A stretch of 64,000 nucleotides of DNA. Source: Pterobdella sp. o SKG-2022. Its lineage: Eukaryota; Annelida; Clitellata; Hirudinida; Piscicolidae. The translations under genes were made by a program, and so were the position numbers. Location of the stretch: the NCBI GenBank assembly GCA_964035795.1, contig OZ038322.1:9871868-9935867 (forward strand). The letters run 5' to 3'. The notes below the pieces were generated by a model. It made no database searches, had not been told where the DNA came from, and saw only the letters and a list, made by a program, of their open reading frames with translations. Shown here in pieces: positions 1 to 12,300 of the stretch (its first letter is position 1; each line of letters starts with the position of its first letter).

Positions 1-197
1 TGCTTTTTAATGAAGAGAGTAGAATAAAATGAGTTTCAAAGTTGATAATAAGACAAGTATTGAAATATCTCACAGTTTAGTTATAAGAAACTTTTGTTAC
101 TTTGTAGTTTTTCAGCTCAATTGTTTCAATTGCAGTCATTTAACTCATAACTTTTTGATATTGATCATCATCAACTAAAAATGTAACCGTATTACAG

Positions 198-3100
198 ACA
201 GAGAACTGGACGCAACCCCGTTTGGAGAAGTCAGAGACCTCGACCCCATCAGCCTCACACCGAGCTTAACGCAAGGTTTGCTTCTTTAAGGTTTTCGATT
301 CTTTTTTCATTATCCCATAAGCTTCAACTCGGCCATATAAAACAGACCATGAATTTAGTTATAAATGATTTGTTTGTGGAAATGAAGGAAGGGTGTTAGA
401 GAAGGGAGGTTTTAAATGCTTTAAATTGAATGAATTAAATGGTTTTACAGTTTCATATTAAGGCTTTTTTGCAAATTTTCGTTTTTTTTCATTTACTCAT
501 CTTTTACTTTTGAAGGTTAATTTGGTTTAAAAAAGTGAGTATTCAATGTTTTTTTTAAATTTAAATTAATTATAATTTTTAGTAGTTGTGAAATTGTAAC
601 ATGCGAAGCTATGTAAAATCCTAATCCTTGAGTGTTTTTCCATGTTGATTATTTATTTCAGGCTTAAAAATCATAATTTTAAAATAACTAAATGAGTCTT
701 TATAAATTTTTTTCTAAAAAGTTTTGGTTTTTTTCTTGTATTTCGAGCTTCACTTTTTAATGAGTTCCAAAACATAATGTGTTTTTTGTACGAATTAGCA
801 CAAAATTAAAAATAAATTACATAGTTGCCAATAAAGCTTTATTTTGAAACAAAAAAATTATTGTCCTTTCAGTGCTCTTCGAAGAAAATTGAATAATAAA
901 AATACGAAAAACATCAAAAATTATTGTTGGAATAAAAATAAATTTTAAAAGACTTTTGCTTTCATACAATTCAACTCCACTCTTTCACAACAGTTTGGAT
1001 AAGCGTCCAAAGATTTGTATTGAACAACAAAAACAACATTTAAAAACAATAAAAACGTCAATAACATTAATGATAAAAAATGATAAAATCAAAAGCTTTG
1101 GAGAATTGCACATGGCCGGGTAGGTTTCAAGTGATGTGGGGAAAGGGGGTGACGTATTATGTCGATGGAGCTCACACTGAACACAGCATAAGGGTAATCT
1201 TATTAATATTATTATGTTATTTTATTATTCTTATTTTTATGATATTATTTTTTTTTTATCTTATTATCTTTCACTTTATTGTTTTTGTTTATTATTTTCT
1301 TCATTATTGTTTTTCTTTGTTTTCTATATCATTGTTCTTTTCAGCATTTCCTCCATATTCATTCCTGCATCATTGCCGTTTATATTATGCTGGCCATGCT
1401 TCCATCTTTATTCGGCTCAATGTTAACGCGGTGTTTTATATCCGTATAAACAAACAGGGCTGACAGTTGTATGTAAGCGCAGTGCTATCATAAAATTTCA
1501 TTGTAGCCATCATCATCATCATGTCGTTATTAATTGGGAAGATAAGTAGTTTTTGTTCAATTCTTCATCATAAAATTATTCATTGTGAAACTTATTAGTT
1601 TTTATTCAATGTTTTACCATTATCAGTTGTGAAACTTGACATTTTTTTATTGGTCGTAGGAAGCCGTAAACTGGTTCGAGGCGAGTTCTGCCGCAGAAGC
1701 TCAAAACTTCAAGTTCAATTCAATTATTACATATATTAGAGAAAATTTTTATTTCACAAATTTTTTTCTAGATTTTTTATTTGAATTAATCATCATCACC
1801 ATCGTCATCCTTGCTCTTTTTACAATTCTCATCATTATCCACATCGTCATCATTTATCGTTTTCATGGTTCAATTTTTATGAGATTAGAATTCGAAAAAA
1901 ATTAAAAACAAGTGATTAGCTTCAAAATTTTAAAAATAGCTTAGATATTTTTCAATTAGAAAGTGTTTTGCGTTTTAGAATTTCAAAATAAAATTCTTTT
2001 TTGATTGACCTTTAGTCGCCCCATATTGAGGTTTCCTTAGCTTAACAGATGTTTCATAGGGAGCTACTCATTGTGTACTTAATGTCAGCCCACGCGGGAT
2101 CGAACCCGGTAAATTTAGATAGTCAGTTTAATGCTTTACCACTGAGCTACACGAGCCGACATAAAAAACTTTTGAAAAGATTTATTTTTAAAAAATCTAA
2201 AAAAATTCACTTATTTCAACCTCATCTTGAAACTCTTTTTTTAGATGATATTTCAAAATGAAATTTTTTGCGTTTTTAAAATTAGAAAAAAATTTTAATT
2301 TAGAAATTCAATTTTATTTTGAATGAATTTACTATTTATTTACTATTTGTGCTCAGCTTTTATGAATGAAACAAAAAAAAAACCCAAACTTCAGGAATTT
2401 GAAATGGATTTAACTTCAAAATGTCGAAAGTTTCTGTATTAAAGATTAAAGTATATATGAGTTATTATTTTATGAATATATTTTTATTTTATGTACTAAA
2501 GTTTCCACGTCGACTTAAGAGCTTTCAAATATATTTATTGAAAAAGCAAAAAAATACTTTTCGATAAATTTGGCCTCACCATGAAACGTTTGCTCTAGAA
2601 TACTTTGACGTACAACTTTTCGAAAATAAGTTATATAGAAATGCATTAAGACGTCCAATACATGAGGTGTAAAACTGAGCATGGTAAAATACATTTTGAT
2701 ATTCTAGAATTATAATCTAAGTTTCTCTATTTATTAATCAATTAACCGAAATTAAAATAAACTTTTTCTCAAAAAAAAGTAGGTATACTTGAAACTTATA
2801 TAAATTTTTTTTTGAATATTAATAACAAGGTTAATTTTTATTTGGTACTTTAATGACCATTTTCTTTTTTTCCATTGCTTTTTTTTCAACTTCCAGTCTG
2901 GTTTTCTTCATTCAAAAATTTAAAAACACTCTTTGAATTTAAAGGAATTTTACAAGAACTTGATAAACTTTATTTCCCATATATGAATTATCATCAAAGT
3001 TATAACTGACATTTCCAACAGCAACTGAAATACACAAAATATCGCTTAATTCCCAAAATAATAGTTTTTTGCTTAGCTTCATTTGTTTCCAACTCACAAT

Positions 3101-4632
3101 AACTGGTCTTAATATCTTTATAAAAACTATGACTAGTTTTAACTTCTCATCATATAGAAACATCACACCACAGTAAATTGCCGATCAACATAGTTGAAAC
3201 GCCGTAGTTATCGTTTTTTAAAATGAACTTTAATCTTGTACTATTGTATCACCAAATTCTCATGCGCAAACATTTTATCCACAAATTTTGTTATAAACCT
3301 TCCAATATTACAATTTTTTATTGGAGCTTGGAATTTTTTTCCGTTTTTTACAGTTTTTCTGATTAACATAGAAATTATTTTTTGCTGTTTCACAACTTTT
3401 CAGATCAGATAAAATTCAATCAGTAAAGTCATGAAAAACACGGATTGTTACCGTTTCAAAAATTATAGTGCCGCTAATGTTTCATGATGAGCTTATCGAA
3501 AATTATAGCTGGTTTTTGTTCAATAAATGTACTGAAATTCTTTCATGAACCAATGTAAAAATAATTGTTGAATATCATTCATAAGTACAATAAGATGTTT
3601 CTAAAAAGTTATATAACCGCTGTTCTTTTAATCATCATTATAAAGTTCAATTAAACATTTACAAATAGAAAAAAATAAAATAAAAAAAATAGCAACAACA
3701 ATAAAAAAACCTAAATAATTGAGAAAGTACACTACTCAGAGGCAGAGTGATGAAGGTGGCAATGTTCAACATAACAGGGGATAGGAACCCTGCTAACCTT
3801 CTCAGAGGGATTGTGGTCGGTTGAAATTTTTGATTGTACCGAACATAAAAATACCAACAATAAATTACGCAAAAAATAAATAATTCTATTATTTGCTTTG
3901 TAGGAATCAGAAATATTTTTCCAGTACATCATCTTCTGTCCAAACATGCACGACTCCTTGACGAACTTGATCGCAGGTTTTTGCAGCAATTTGACTTCAT
4001 TTTATTCTATTTAGAGTCGTTAACAGATAAGTTTATCATAATTAGTATTTTTTGTTCAACTTCTATTAGTTTTTTAAATTTAATTGTACACTTTTTTACA
4101 CACACGTCCAATATATAAACGTGAAAAGTACTGTGTAAAATCATAATTACGCAATTGAAACTCTTATTTGGGTGACCTGTTTGACTTTGCAATTTTCAAA
4201 ATGTAAAAAAAACAACTATAATGCTGATCATCACCCACAGTTGATTTGAAAAAGCCGGGCCCCGTATCAGAAGCTGATTTGAAACGTTGCCTTTATAACA
4301 AAGCAGTTTATGAATGCATGAAAACCACTTTCCAAAATCTTCCAAAAAATTTTGAACTTTCATCTATACGCTTTCCAAGTCATTCGATCCACTATCAAAA
4401 CACTAGTACTATTTCGTTGGTTATGCCTTCAATTCGAGATGCTTTAGTGTGGATCACAAACAACTCCAACGATCGGTTTTCTTACTCAAGTACTGAAGTA
4501 GCTCAGTCTGGTTTGGTTGTGGAAGAGAATTGTTCTAAAAATGATAATCTTCTTGTACAGTTGTTAGTGACTGGGAGTCTGTATTTAGTGGGTGGCGTGA
4601 TGAGAACAGTGCAGTTTGACGAATGTATTTGA
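198..4632 (+). CDS. FPGS: Folylpolyglutamate synthase, copy A (3' half; 5' end outside window)
   Basis: FPGS adds glutamates to folates in cytosol and mitochondria so that they are retained. I read six exons in phase: 198-275, 1096-1194, 1660-1712, 3740-3812, 3904-3976 and 4241-4632 (stop TGA). The second carries the family signature WPGR followed by YYVDGAHT. The third gives EAVNWFE. The fourth gives VAMFNITGDRNPANLL, matching the family VLLFNATGDRDPAALL. The fifth gives YIIFCPN. The last ends with [12 protein letters not shown], the usual FPGS C-terminus. The N-terminal ATP-binding half must lie left of position 1. The donors at 1713 (GTTCAA) and 3813 are weak, but copy B on the other strand has the same 53-nt third exon and the same phases. 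An AATAAA lies at 4877-4882. Family identity is secure; exact ends of exons 1 and 4 are less so. Confidence 0.9.
2087..2161 (-). mobile_element. tRNA-derived SINE, head only
   Basis: Read on the minus strand this is a tRNA-like sequence with an A box (TAGCTCAGTGGTAAAGC) and a B box (GGGTTCGATCCCG), ending in GGGCTGAC. It matches the heads of the full SINEs at 6333, 21343, 21831 and 22121. The downstream body and tail are missing, so this copy is truncated. It sits in intron 3 of FPGS copy A, antisense to the gene. It is not a tRNA gene: the anticodon arm does not pair well and it belongs to the SINE family. Confidence 0.75.
2557..2592 (+). mobile_element. Foldback/MITE family fragment
   Basis: This fragment holds the core TTTTCGATAAATTTGGCCTC followed by ACCATGAAACG. 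The same core recurs at 22986, 52085 and 55100. The flanking TATTTATTGAAAAAGCAAA resembles the terminal arm of the complete foldback copy at 5884-6056. It lies in an intron of FPGS copy A. Confidence 0.5.
3488..3552 (+). mobile_element. Foldback/MITE family, one arm
   Basis: The stretch runs from TTATCGAAAATTATAGCT through TTTTTGTTCAATAAATGTAC to TTCTTTCATGA. It closely matches the right arm of the complete copy at 5990-6056, with the other arm absent. It is intronic in FPGS copy A. Confidence 0.6.
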
Positions 4633-4876
4633 AGTTTCCAAAAAAGTATTTGAGAATTATTTCGTTGGAAAAATTATTTTAAAAACCCCAGTTATAGGGA
4701 CTTTTCAAAACATTTATTCAAAAAGGTTTTCATTAAAGCTAGCTTTATGATTGGAAACTTGTCAAAATTAATATTTTTTGAGTAATTGATGTGAATAAGC
4801 GGATTTTTCTAAATTATGTCAAATGGTTTAGGAAATATTTTTGATTTTTCAATACTTCCTTGATTTGATTCACAAT

Positions 4877-4882
4877 AATAAA
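4877..4882 (+). terminator. FPGS: Candidate polyadenylation signal of FPGS copy A
   Basis: This is the first AATAAA after the FPGS copy A stop codon, about 245 bases downstream and before the convergent channel gene ends at 5061. It is placed on motif and position only; such hexamers are common in this AT-rich DNA. Confidence 0.3.
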
Positions 4883-5060
4883 AACATCAATGGAAAAGCC
4901 AATCATGGAATAATAGTCTTTAGAGTAATTTTCGTTTAAATATGACTACCGGGAATATAATAACATTTTTAAAAGCGTCCAAATATTTAACAATTCAAGA
5001 GTTTAGTATTAATAAAACGCATGGAACCCAAATATGTCTAGGTCGTTAGAACACATCATT

Positions 5061-8000
5061 CTATGGTGCAATTCTTTTTTTTTGTTCCTTCTTGTATCTT
5101 GAGAGACAGACTTTAAGGACAAAATAACTCACAAGTGTGGAAAACATTTCTGTGATTTCGACCACAGTGAGAAGAGTGGCTCCAAGCACGAGACTCATAG
5201 ACCCTCCGATGTCAGACATCAGAGCAGAAAATGAGTAAGCGGGGATAATTGTCATTTTAGTATAAAACATTGAAGTGACGTACAGTCTAACTAAAATGAA
5301 ATTTTCCGTAAAATAATCATATGAACGCGTGATTCCAACTTGAGGCAAAGCATTTTCAAGGTAGTTTCTAGAGAAAGTTGAGGTGGTGATGGTTGGGTTG
5401 TATTTCACTTCATGGCACATTTGAGGGCATTTAGTGTCTTCTTCAGTAGCTGACAATGTATCATAATAATTACTCAAAGCTGCATTTGCGCAAAATCTTT
5501 CTGTGTAGAAATCACATAGGGGCTCATCACCTGGTTTTGAATTCGAATCACGAATTAATTTTAACAACTTCAGCACTAAAACAAACTGAATTTAATACAT
5601 TAAACAATATTAATTCATTATCAAAAGTTTATGAAGTCTGGAATGAAGCTTTAAATTAGTAGCTCACCAGACATATAATAGAGCCTGCATTTGCATTTTT
5701 TGACCACTTGTATTTTTTCGAGCTCCATCTCACATTTCAAGTGATTGTAATCCTCGTGACTCACACAAGTTCCATACGGAGACTCCAGTCTTGAAATCTC
5801 CAGTATTTTTTATCAAATATTAGTAATTGAATATTAGTATAAGTCTCAAGTTTTGCTTTATCAATAAAAGAATTCTAGAATATTTAACGTCGATTTATGA
5901 AAGGAATTAAGTACATTCATTGAGCAAAAACTAGCTAGAATTTTCGGTAATTATACCCTTACCTTATTATGTATTAGGGCAAGGCAATACTTATCAAAAA
6001 TTCTAGCTATTTTTTGTTCAATAAATGTACTTAATTCCTTTCATTAAATCGACGTTAGACATTGTTGAATAGTGCTTTAAAGTGTCGTTGAAGAGTTTTA
6101 GAAGCTTGAAGCCATGCTTCGAAATATTGTTAAAAAATAATATTTATCGAAAATAAATTTTATTGTCTTTTCAACCAATTAATCAATAAGTTTTATATTG
6201 ATAGTTTTTCAAATTTCCTATGAATCAATCAATTATTATCAACGTGTTAATCTGTTAATTAGGTTAAATATAGCATAAAGATGTTCAAAAATTAATTACG
6301 GATCTTTTCAATTAAAATTATCCACATTTATTGTCGGCCCCTATAGCTCAATGGTTGAGTATTAGACTAATTATCTAAAGTTACCGGGTTCAATCCCGCG
6401 TAGGTCGACTATTAGCACCTGTTCTACAACGTGTTTTCGCTACATTAAATTTGTAGCAAGCGCTTTGATCTATAAGGAAAAGTACTTTATAAATAGCGCG
6501 ATATCTAAAATTTGAACATTTTTAGTGATATTCATAGGAGAAAAACATACATTCAAAACATTGAAAGAAATCTCATATAAGTATCCTAGTGCAAGATTTA
6601 GACCCAGCTCCATCATTCGGGCTGGTTCGTAAGGGTCATGCAAAAACAACTGTGAAAAAAACAATTTATTCTAAGAATCCTAAAAATATCCTAATTTTAA
6701 TGATTAAAGCTTAAAATTATGATAGCAAATATAATATTTTAGAGATATTGTATGTACTCAAAATCTCCTCTTCCGTCGAATGAAAGATAACAGAAGATGA
6801 ACAACTGACATAGTATTTATTCATATTATGATGGTTTTTTAAAAATCAAAAAGCTTCTACTTTGAAAAATAAATGAAACTCTGTTTTTTCTAAGTATCAT
6901 ATCATTTTTTATTAATGCTAAAAATATAATTAATTCTAATTATGTTAGTTACGAAGTTTCATGAAGACAATAAATAATAATCAAAATAATTGTACCTTGA
7001 AGTAAAAAAAATCTTAAACTCCAATACAACTTTATTCATAGTCCTTACTACGAAGAAAAATCATATCCTTGGCCTTACACTACTACAACAGCATATGCTC
7101 TAAACTTACGTTAAAACCATTGGTAGCGCTTCTCTGTGCAAAGTTCTCAGAAAGGTTGGCGAAGGCTACAAAAGCCATTCCAGCATTCATACCAGGTCTC
7201 GTCAACACCCATTCAGCGTCACCTGTTTTATTCCAATTCTTTTCAAGCTATTTACATAGTTTTAACAATAACATTAAAAAACATACTCTTAAATGATATG
7301 GGTTGTCAGACAAGAAATAATTATCTAAGCAATATATACTACGACACAGTTTCGCTTAGTACGTAGCTCATCATTGCTATGTAACTATCAAAAAACGTGT
7401 TTTTAAAAATTTACTAAAAACTCCCATTTGTCCAGTAAGTGGTAAGTAAAATGAAAAAGTCATGTTAAACCAAACTCAAATTTAATCTATTCTCAAATTT
7501 TTTGAAGTAGATTTTTCAAATAAATTAATCGAAACAATTCTTAACCTTGATTTGATTATTTTCAAATATATAGTTATAATAACGTCATCAAAAAACTTAA
7601 TTTTGACGTTATTAGTGTTTGTCTACATAGAATAGAGTTTTGTGAAACCAATCATTTGCGCAACTAAAACCCCAGATAGGGGCAACCGAGTGGTCAACTT
7701 ACTAAAACATAAATATTAACTTGAACAAACTTATTAGCAAACAGAATAGTGTCAAATTTTCAAACATACGAGGGTTGATGGTGATGCAACGACCAATGTT
7801 TGTATATTTGGTCCTTAGAGACTTCTTGGGACATGATCCATAACTCGAAAAGCACTGTAGGGGTATTATAATGAGAGTTTGTTGTTTTATGGAAACTTTG
7901 AAAATTTATATAGTAAAGCAGATAGAGTTGTTGATATGTTGAACTTTTTGATTTTATGCAGCTTTCAAATGTTTTAAATACTCAACAAATTAAAGTTTCT

Positions 8001-8546
8001 TACAAATAATAGTTCTTCTAGTCCAGGAGACAAAATATCTCGTGTGATGTTCAACTCTTCTTGAGTGAAATTTGGTGTACTCCCAGACATTTTTTTAGGA
8101 GGATCGTCACTTATATAGAAAGGGGAAATAAACTGCTTGAAATATCCTTCCAAACCTATAATTAATTACATACATTAACATTCATCTAAATACGTCTACA
8201 TTCACTCACCAAGCTCTTTGACTGCAGATTTTTTGAAGAAATTGTTATTGCAAAGAGTTATTTGAGGATATGGTATAGTATTCGCTGACACGAAATCCAT
8301 ATCGGTAGCAATGGGATATGTGAAATAATAGACAAGCCTTTCGACTATGAGGTAAGATGCCACAACAAACCCGAATGCCACTAAAAGAATCCATTTTAAG
8401 CGTGTTTTGTTCCCTTTGTTCGAGTTCAAACAATGTTTCAAGCCTACTACAGAGATCTCCTTAGCTTTGTCAAATAGCTTTGTTTCCAAGACAAACTCTC
8501 CGTTATTCCATCTGTTCACATTCACTTTTGTTACTGTAGAGTCCAT
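5061..8546 (-). CDS. DEG/ENaC family sodium channel (ASIC-like), complete
   Basis: Amiloride-sensitive-type channel subunit of the plasma membrane, probably a trimer gated by a peptide, acid or force. Seven exons join in phase into 476 residues: 8210-8546, 8004-8155, 7770-7854, 7110-7222, 6551-6649, 5668-5797 and 5061-5575. TM1 lies at about residues 52-72, followed by IPYPQITLCN, the post-TM1 family motif. The extracellular loop has the expected cysteines, including SPYGTC and KKCKCR. TM2 contains DIGGSMSLVLGATLLTVVE, matching the ASIC DIGG...GASxLTxxE. Two features depart from the family: the His-Gly gating motif before TM1 reads SVVGL, and the GxS selectivity filter reads G-A-T. The start ATG at 8546 opens the first exon cleanly. 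It is convergent with FPGS copy A, and an intron holds a SINE and a foldback element. The ligand cannot be inferred. Confidence 0.93.
5884..6056. mobile_element. Foldback (MITE-like) element, complete copy
   Basis: Two inverted arms of about 65 bases, 5884-5949 and 5990-6056, flank a 40-base centre. The outer arm begins TTAACGTCGATTTATGAAAG on the left, and the reverse complement ends the element on the right. The inner arm contains AGCTAGAATTTTCGGTAA. There is no coding capacity. It lies in the intron 5798-6550 of the DEG/ENaC gene and is the best-preserved member of a family seen elsewhere in the window. Confidence 0.85.
6333..6503 (+). mobile_element. tRNA-derived SINE, full-length copy
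   Basis: The element starts with GTCGGCCCCTATAGCTCAAT (A box) and has the B box GGGTTCAATCCCG. A body follows with TAGCACCTGTTCTACAACG and TTTTCGCTACATTAAATTTG. The 3' part is AAGGAAAAGTACTTTATAAATA. The ATTACATT tail seen in other copies is missing here. It is inserted in the DEG/ENaC intron 5798-6550, opposite to the gene. Confidence 0.88.
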
Positions 8547-9340
8547 CTGTATACATCAGTTATTATGTACTACGGAACAAGGATAAATGCTGAAATGACT
8601 ATAAGATTTTCGCTTCTTAAATATTTATATTGCGTATTGGTATTCAATAAAAATATTTATCCCCTAAAACATTTCGACAAGATAAAATGTTAAATTAATT
8701 AATATCTGCATCCATCTTCATCATATCGACTGTCGTGCAAGGCTCTGATAAAAATTTTAAATAGTATTTATCTTATTGAAACTCCTATTTACAGTAAAAG
8801 CTACTTTAATTGAAAATCAATTCAAATGTTTGAAAATTATTATTTTTCGATTTGAAATTATATATTTAGTATTTATCTAATGAAATTGCGCTTGTCCGAC
8901 TTTCCCACAGTAGATGCTGAATATCTGTTGCAGAGTTTTTCACGAAGCATCTTTGACGTCAGAAAACAATTCTCGTAAGATTGCAGGACCAAAGGCTGGC
9001 AAAGCTGCATCCAGTCACATTGTTTTTTTTTAGAAATGTTTGTAGTCCGAATATAGGTCTGGATTTTGTGAAACCATTTTTTGCGTTTTCATACGTTGCA
9101 CACCAAAAGGATTTGATTGTCGTACTATGAGTTTCGATCAAGATTTGAATCTGATGCCTTTAGATTTGATGTTTGAAGCTCCAACCACTAAGCTAGGTGA
9201 GCCGACTAAGCGTTCTACCTAATTTTTATTTAGGCAGATTCATAAATTTTTTCAACAATTTTTTTGAAACTAAAAGTATTTTATTTATTTTGAAATTTTT
9301 TTTAAACTTTATTTAAAAAAATCACACGCATAAAAACATT
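8547..9340. other. Intergenic interval between channel and protocadherin genes
   Basis: Both flanking genes are on the minus strand, so this interval should hold the protocadherin 3' end region and the channel promoter. A minus-strand open stretch around 8959-9141 has no recognisable family. A degenerate tRNA-like piece lies at 9164-9212. I see nothing else. Confidence 0.5.
9164..9212 (-). mobile_element. Degenerate SINE head fragment
   Basis: Read on the minus strand it gives AGTCGGCTCACCTAGCTTAG then TGGTTGGAGC, an A-box-like tRNA head similar to the SINE family in this window. The B box is absent. It is old or truncated. Confidence 0.4.
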
Positions 9341-12300
9341 TTAAGGAAATATTTGTCTTGAGAGAAGAGGAAGAAATAAATTTTTCTCATCATCAGGTGG
9401 AGGAAGAAAAAAACTTTGTTCTCTAGGTGTCGCTTCACTCAAACTATGTTGCTGATTTGTTTGAAAAGTCCCATTGTCTGCAAAGTTTAACTTGCTATTC
9501 ACAAATTTATCCTCTATTTTGAAGGGAGAGGAATTTTGGATCTTTGGTGAAGTAAAGAAGGAACTAAAGCTTTGCTTGAAGTTTTCAGGCTCTTGAAAAA
9601 CTGTTAAAAATAAAATGAACTTGCAATGCTTTATCGCAAACAATGAATTTCAATATTACGAAAAAGAACTTTTATTCATAAATGTAAAAAAAAAATATTT
9701 TCAAAAATTATTACACCTGCAATAAAAAAATAAATTACTAACCCGAATGATCATCATCATCTTCATCATCCACTACATCGGTCGTGGCATATTCATCTTC
9801 ATAGTTATCCTCACAATGTACAAACTCATTTCCATTGTAATCTTCATCCTTTTCAACAGGGCTATCCAACCTCAACGAGGATGCATTATAATCATCATTA
9901 TTATCATCATGGGGAAGTTCCTTGAAATCATTAGAAAACCCAGTAAATGTGCTTAAGTTTTTATTATTGTTGTTCATATTCATATTTTGATTATTATTAT
10001 TCATTTTATTAAGATTATTATTATTCATTTTATTAAGATTATTATTATTTTTATTAATCTTGTTATTATTATTATCCTCGCTTATCGGAGCAGTAGCATT
10101 ACAGTGGCATTGAAAATGTGGTTCATGGTGCTGAGGCTCGATGGAATTGGTGAGGGAGGTGAGGTTGGTTTCGTTGGTGGAAGAGGAAAAGTAGCTGATC
10201 TAGTTGGATAACATAATCGATTTTTGTGGTCAACGTTGTTGTAATATTAATGCTTATGTTACACGGGTTGATAAATTTAATATTAAATCATTTACTGATA
10301 ATCAAAATAGTGCTAAATTAACATTGGAAAGCTTTTCGAATTAATTTACTAGTAAATAATTGTTGAATTTCATTATATTGCTCATAGATTAAGGCATCTT
10401 GAACATCTTTCAAAGACTTATCCAATAATTTCACGAGCTAAAAATATTAACGTTTATTTCACTTTCAGATCTATAAATTGAATTTAATTTATATTTTATA
10501 ATTCAAAGATAAGAATTTGGAAAGAAACGGTGAATGAACTTACTTGTGAGTGGTTATTTCTAGGGTTTCCAATCATTTTTTCATATTTCACTTTGATGTT
10601 ATTTTTAAACTTATTATACTCAACTGAGCTTTGGAGATTGCTTTGGTTCACTTTTATTTTACTTACCAGTTTAAAATTATGTAAGTCGGTGCTATTTTTC
10701 TTGGTGTTGAGATCGTTCGATATTTTAATCGAAGGTGAATTCATTTGAATATTTGTTTCAAATTGATCATTTTTTTCAATTATTCTACTGTTTCTATTAT
10801 TTTCTTCCTTCTTTCCATTTAAATCTCTTTCACCACAATTGATAAATTCGTCATCACTAATTCTATACCCCATCTTATTGTCTTCATCAGTATAGTTTAT
10901 TGAAGAAGTATTATTATCCTGCTTATTATTATCAGAATTAAAATTAGAATTATTTGTACTATTGTAGTAGTCAACATCTTCGTTTGGGCCTATATCGGTT
11001 TCTAGTAGATTTTTTTTTATGTCATGATGGTTTTGAAGTATTTGGTTGGGATTTCTATTGAATTCTTGGTTATTCAAATTATTTTGATTCACTTGGAAAT
11101 GCTCTTCCTTTGTTGAAATTGTGTTCGAGTTTTTATCGCCATTATCCGACAATGTGGGGTAAAGGTCATGACTTGTGTTGTAGTATGTAACATCATCGAA
11201 GTTCAGTTTGTCTTTGTCTTCTTGAGAAGTATCTTCCTGTGCATCAAAACATAAAAAACTGTTTCTTGATTTTGTTGGTTGCTGGTTCGGCTGCGATAAG
11301 AGTTGCTGTTGTTCTTGTTGAAAATGACTTTCAAAAGATTTTTTATAAAAGTTTTTTGCAACAAAATCAGAATTTATATTTTTGTTGAAATTTCCTCCAA
11401 ACAAAGAAGTTCGTTTGATTCTATCATCAAATAAAAGCTGGTCTCCGAATTCTCCTATTAAGCCATTAACTTTTTCAAACCTCACCACACGATTGTTCTT
11501 ATGTTTGTCATTATTACTTTTTTTTCTCAATATTTGCTCATTTTTTTTGTTTTTAGAGAAAATAACTTGATTTTTGGCGTTTTCATTCTCAAAAAAATTA
11601 ATAATACTTCTATCGCGATCTGAGTAAGCTTTTTGATGCCTTCTAGTCGGCAAGGTTCTAGTGTGAGCTCTTACACTGCCATTGTTGTTCTTGATAGCAA
11701 ACCTTGGAACATATGTGTAATCAGGGGGCCTTTGAAGAGGTAAGATTCTGTTGCGAGAGTAGAATCTTTTTTTTCGTTCTTTTTTAGTGTGGCATACAAC
11801 AACGATCACGATTACCAGCACAAACAACAACAAAGTGGCGGTAGTAGCAATAACAAGGATCAATAACTTCAATGGGGAATCGAAGACTGTGCCAAGCATT
11901 GACAACATTGTGTACTTTGGCAGTTCAATATTACTTTTGAATTCTTTTGTTTGACTGTTAGCCATAAATTCATTTTTCACTAAAGACTTTCCTTCAATGA
12001 TGATTTTTAATCTACAATTAGCCGTCAATCTAGGAAGACCTTTGTCGCTCACAACGATATCTACTAGGAATGTTCGTCCGATTTGATCGATCAAAGGAGA
12101 AACCAGGTATACTACTCCAGATATTGAATCAACTTCAAAAAAACCACTCAAAGATGATTTAGTTGACTTAATTTCAGAAAAAGAATATTTCAACTGAGAA
12201 TTTTGACCTTTGTCCATATCATTTGCTTTGATTTGAAACACTTCGCTCCCCACTAAAGTATCTTGCTTCAAGTAAATAGTGTTGTTTAGTTCTTCGAAAG

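Noticed and set aside
3732..3989. 85-residue minus-strand frame
   Set aside because: It is the antisense of two FPGS copy A exons (3740-3812 and 3904-3976).
7676..7700. tRNA-like GGGGCAACCGAGTGGTCAA string
   Set aside because: Only an A-box resemblance; there is no B box or cloverleaf, and it lies in a channel-gene intron.
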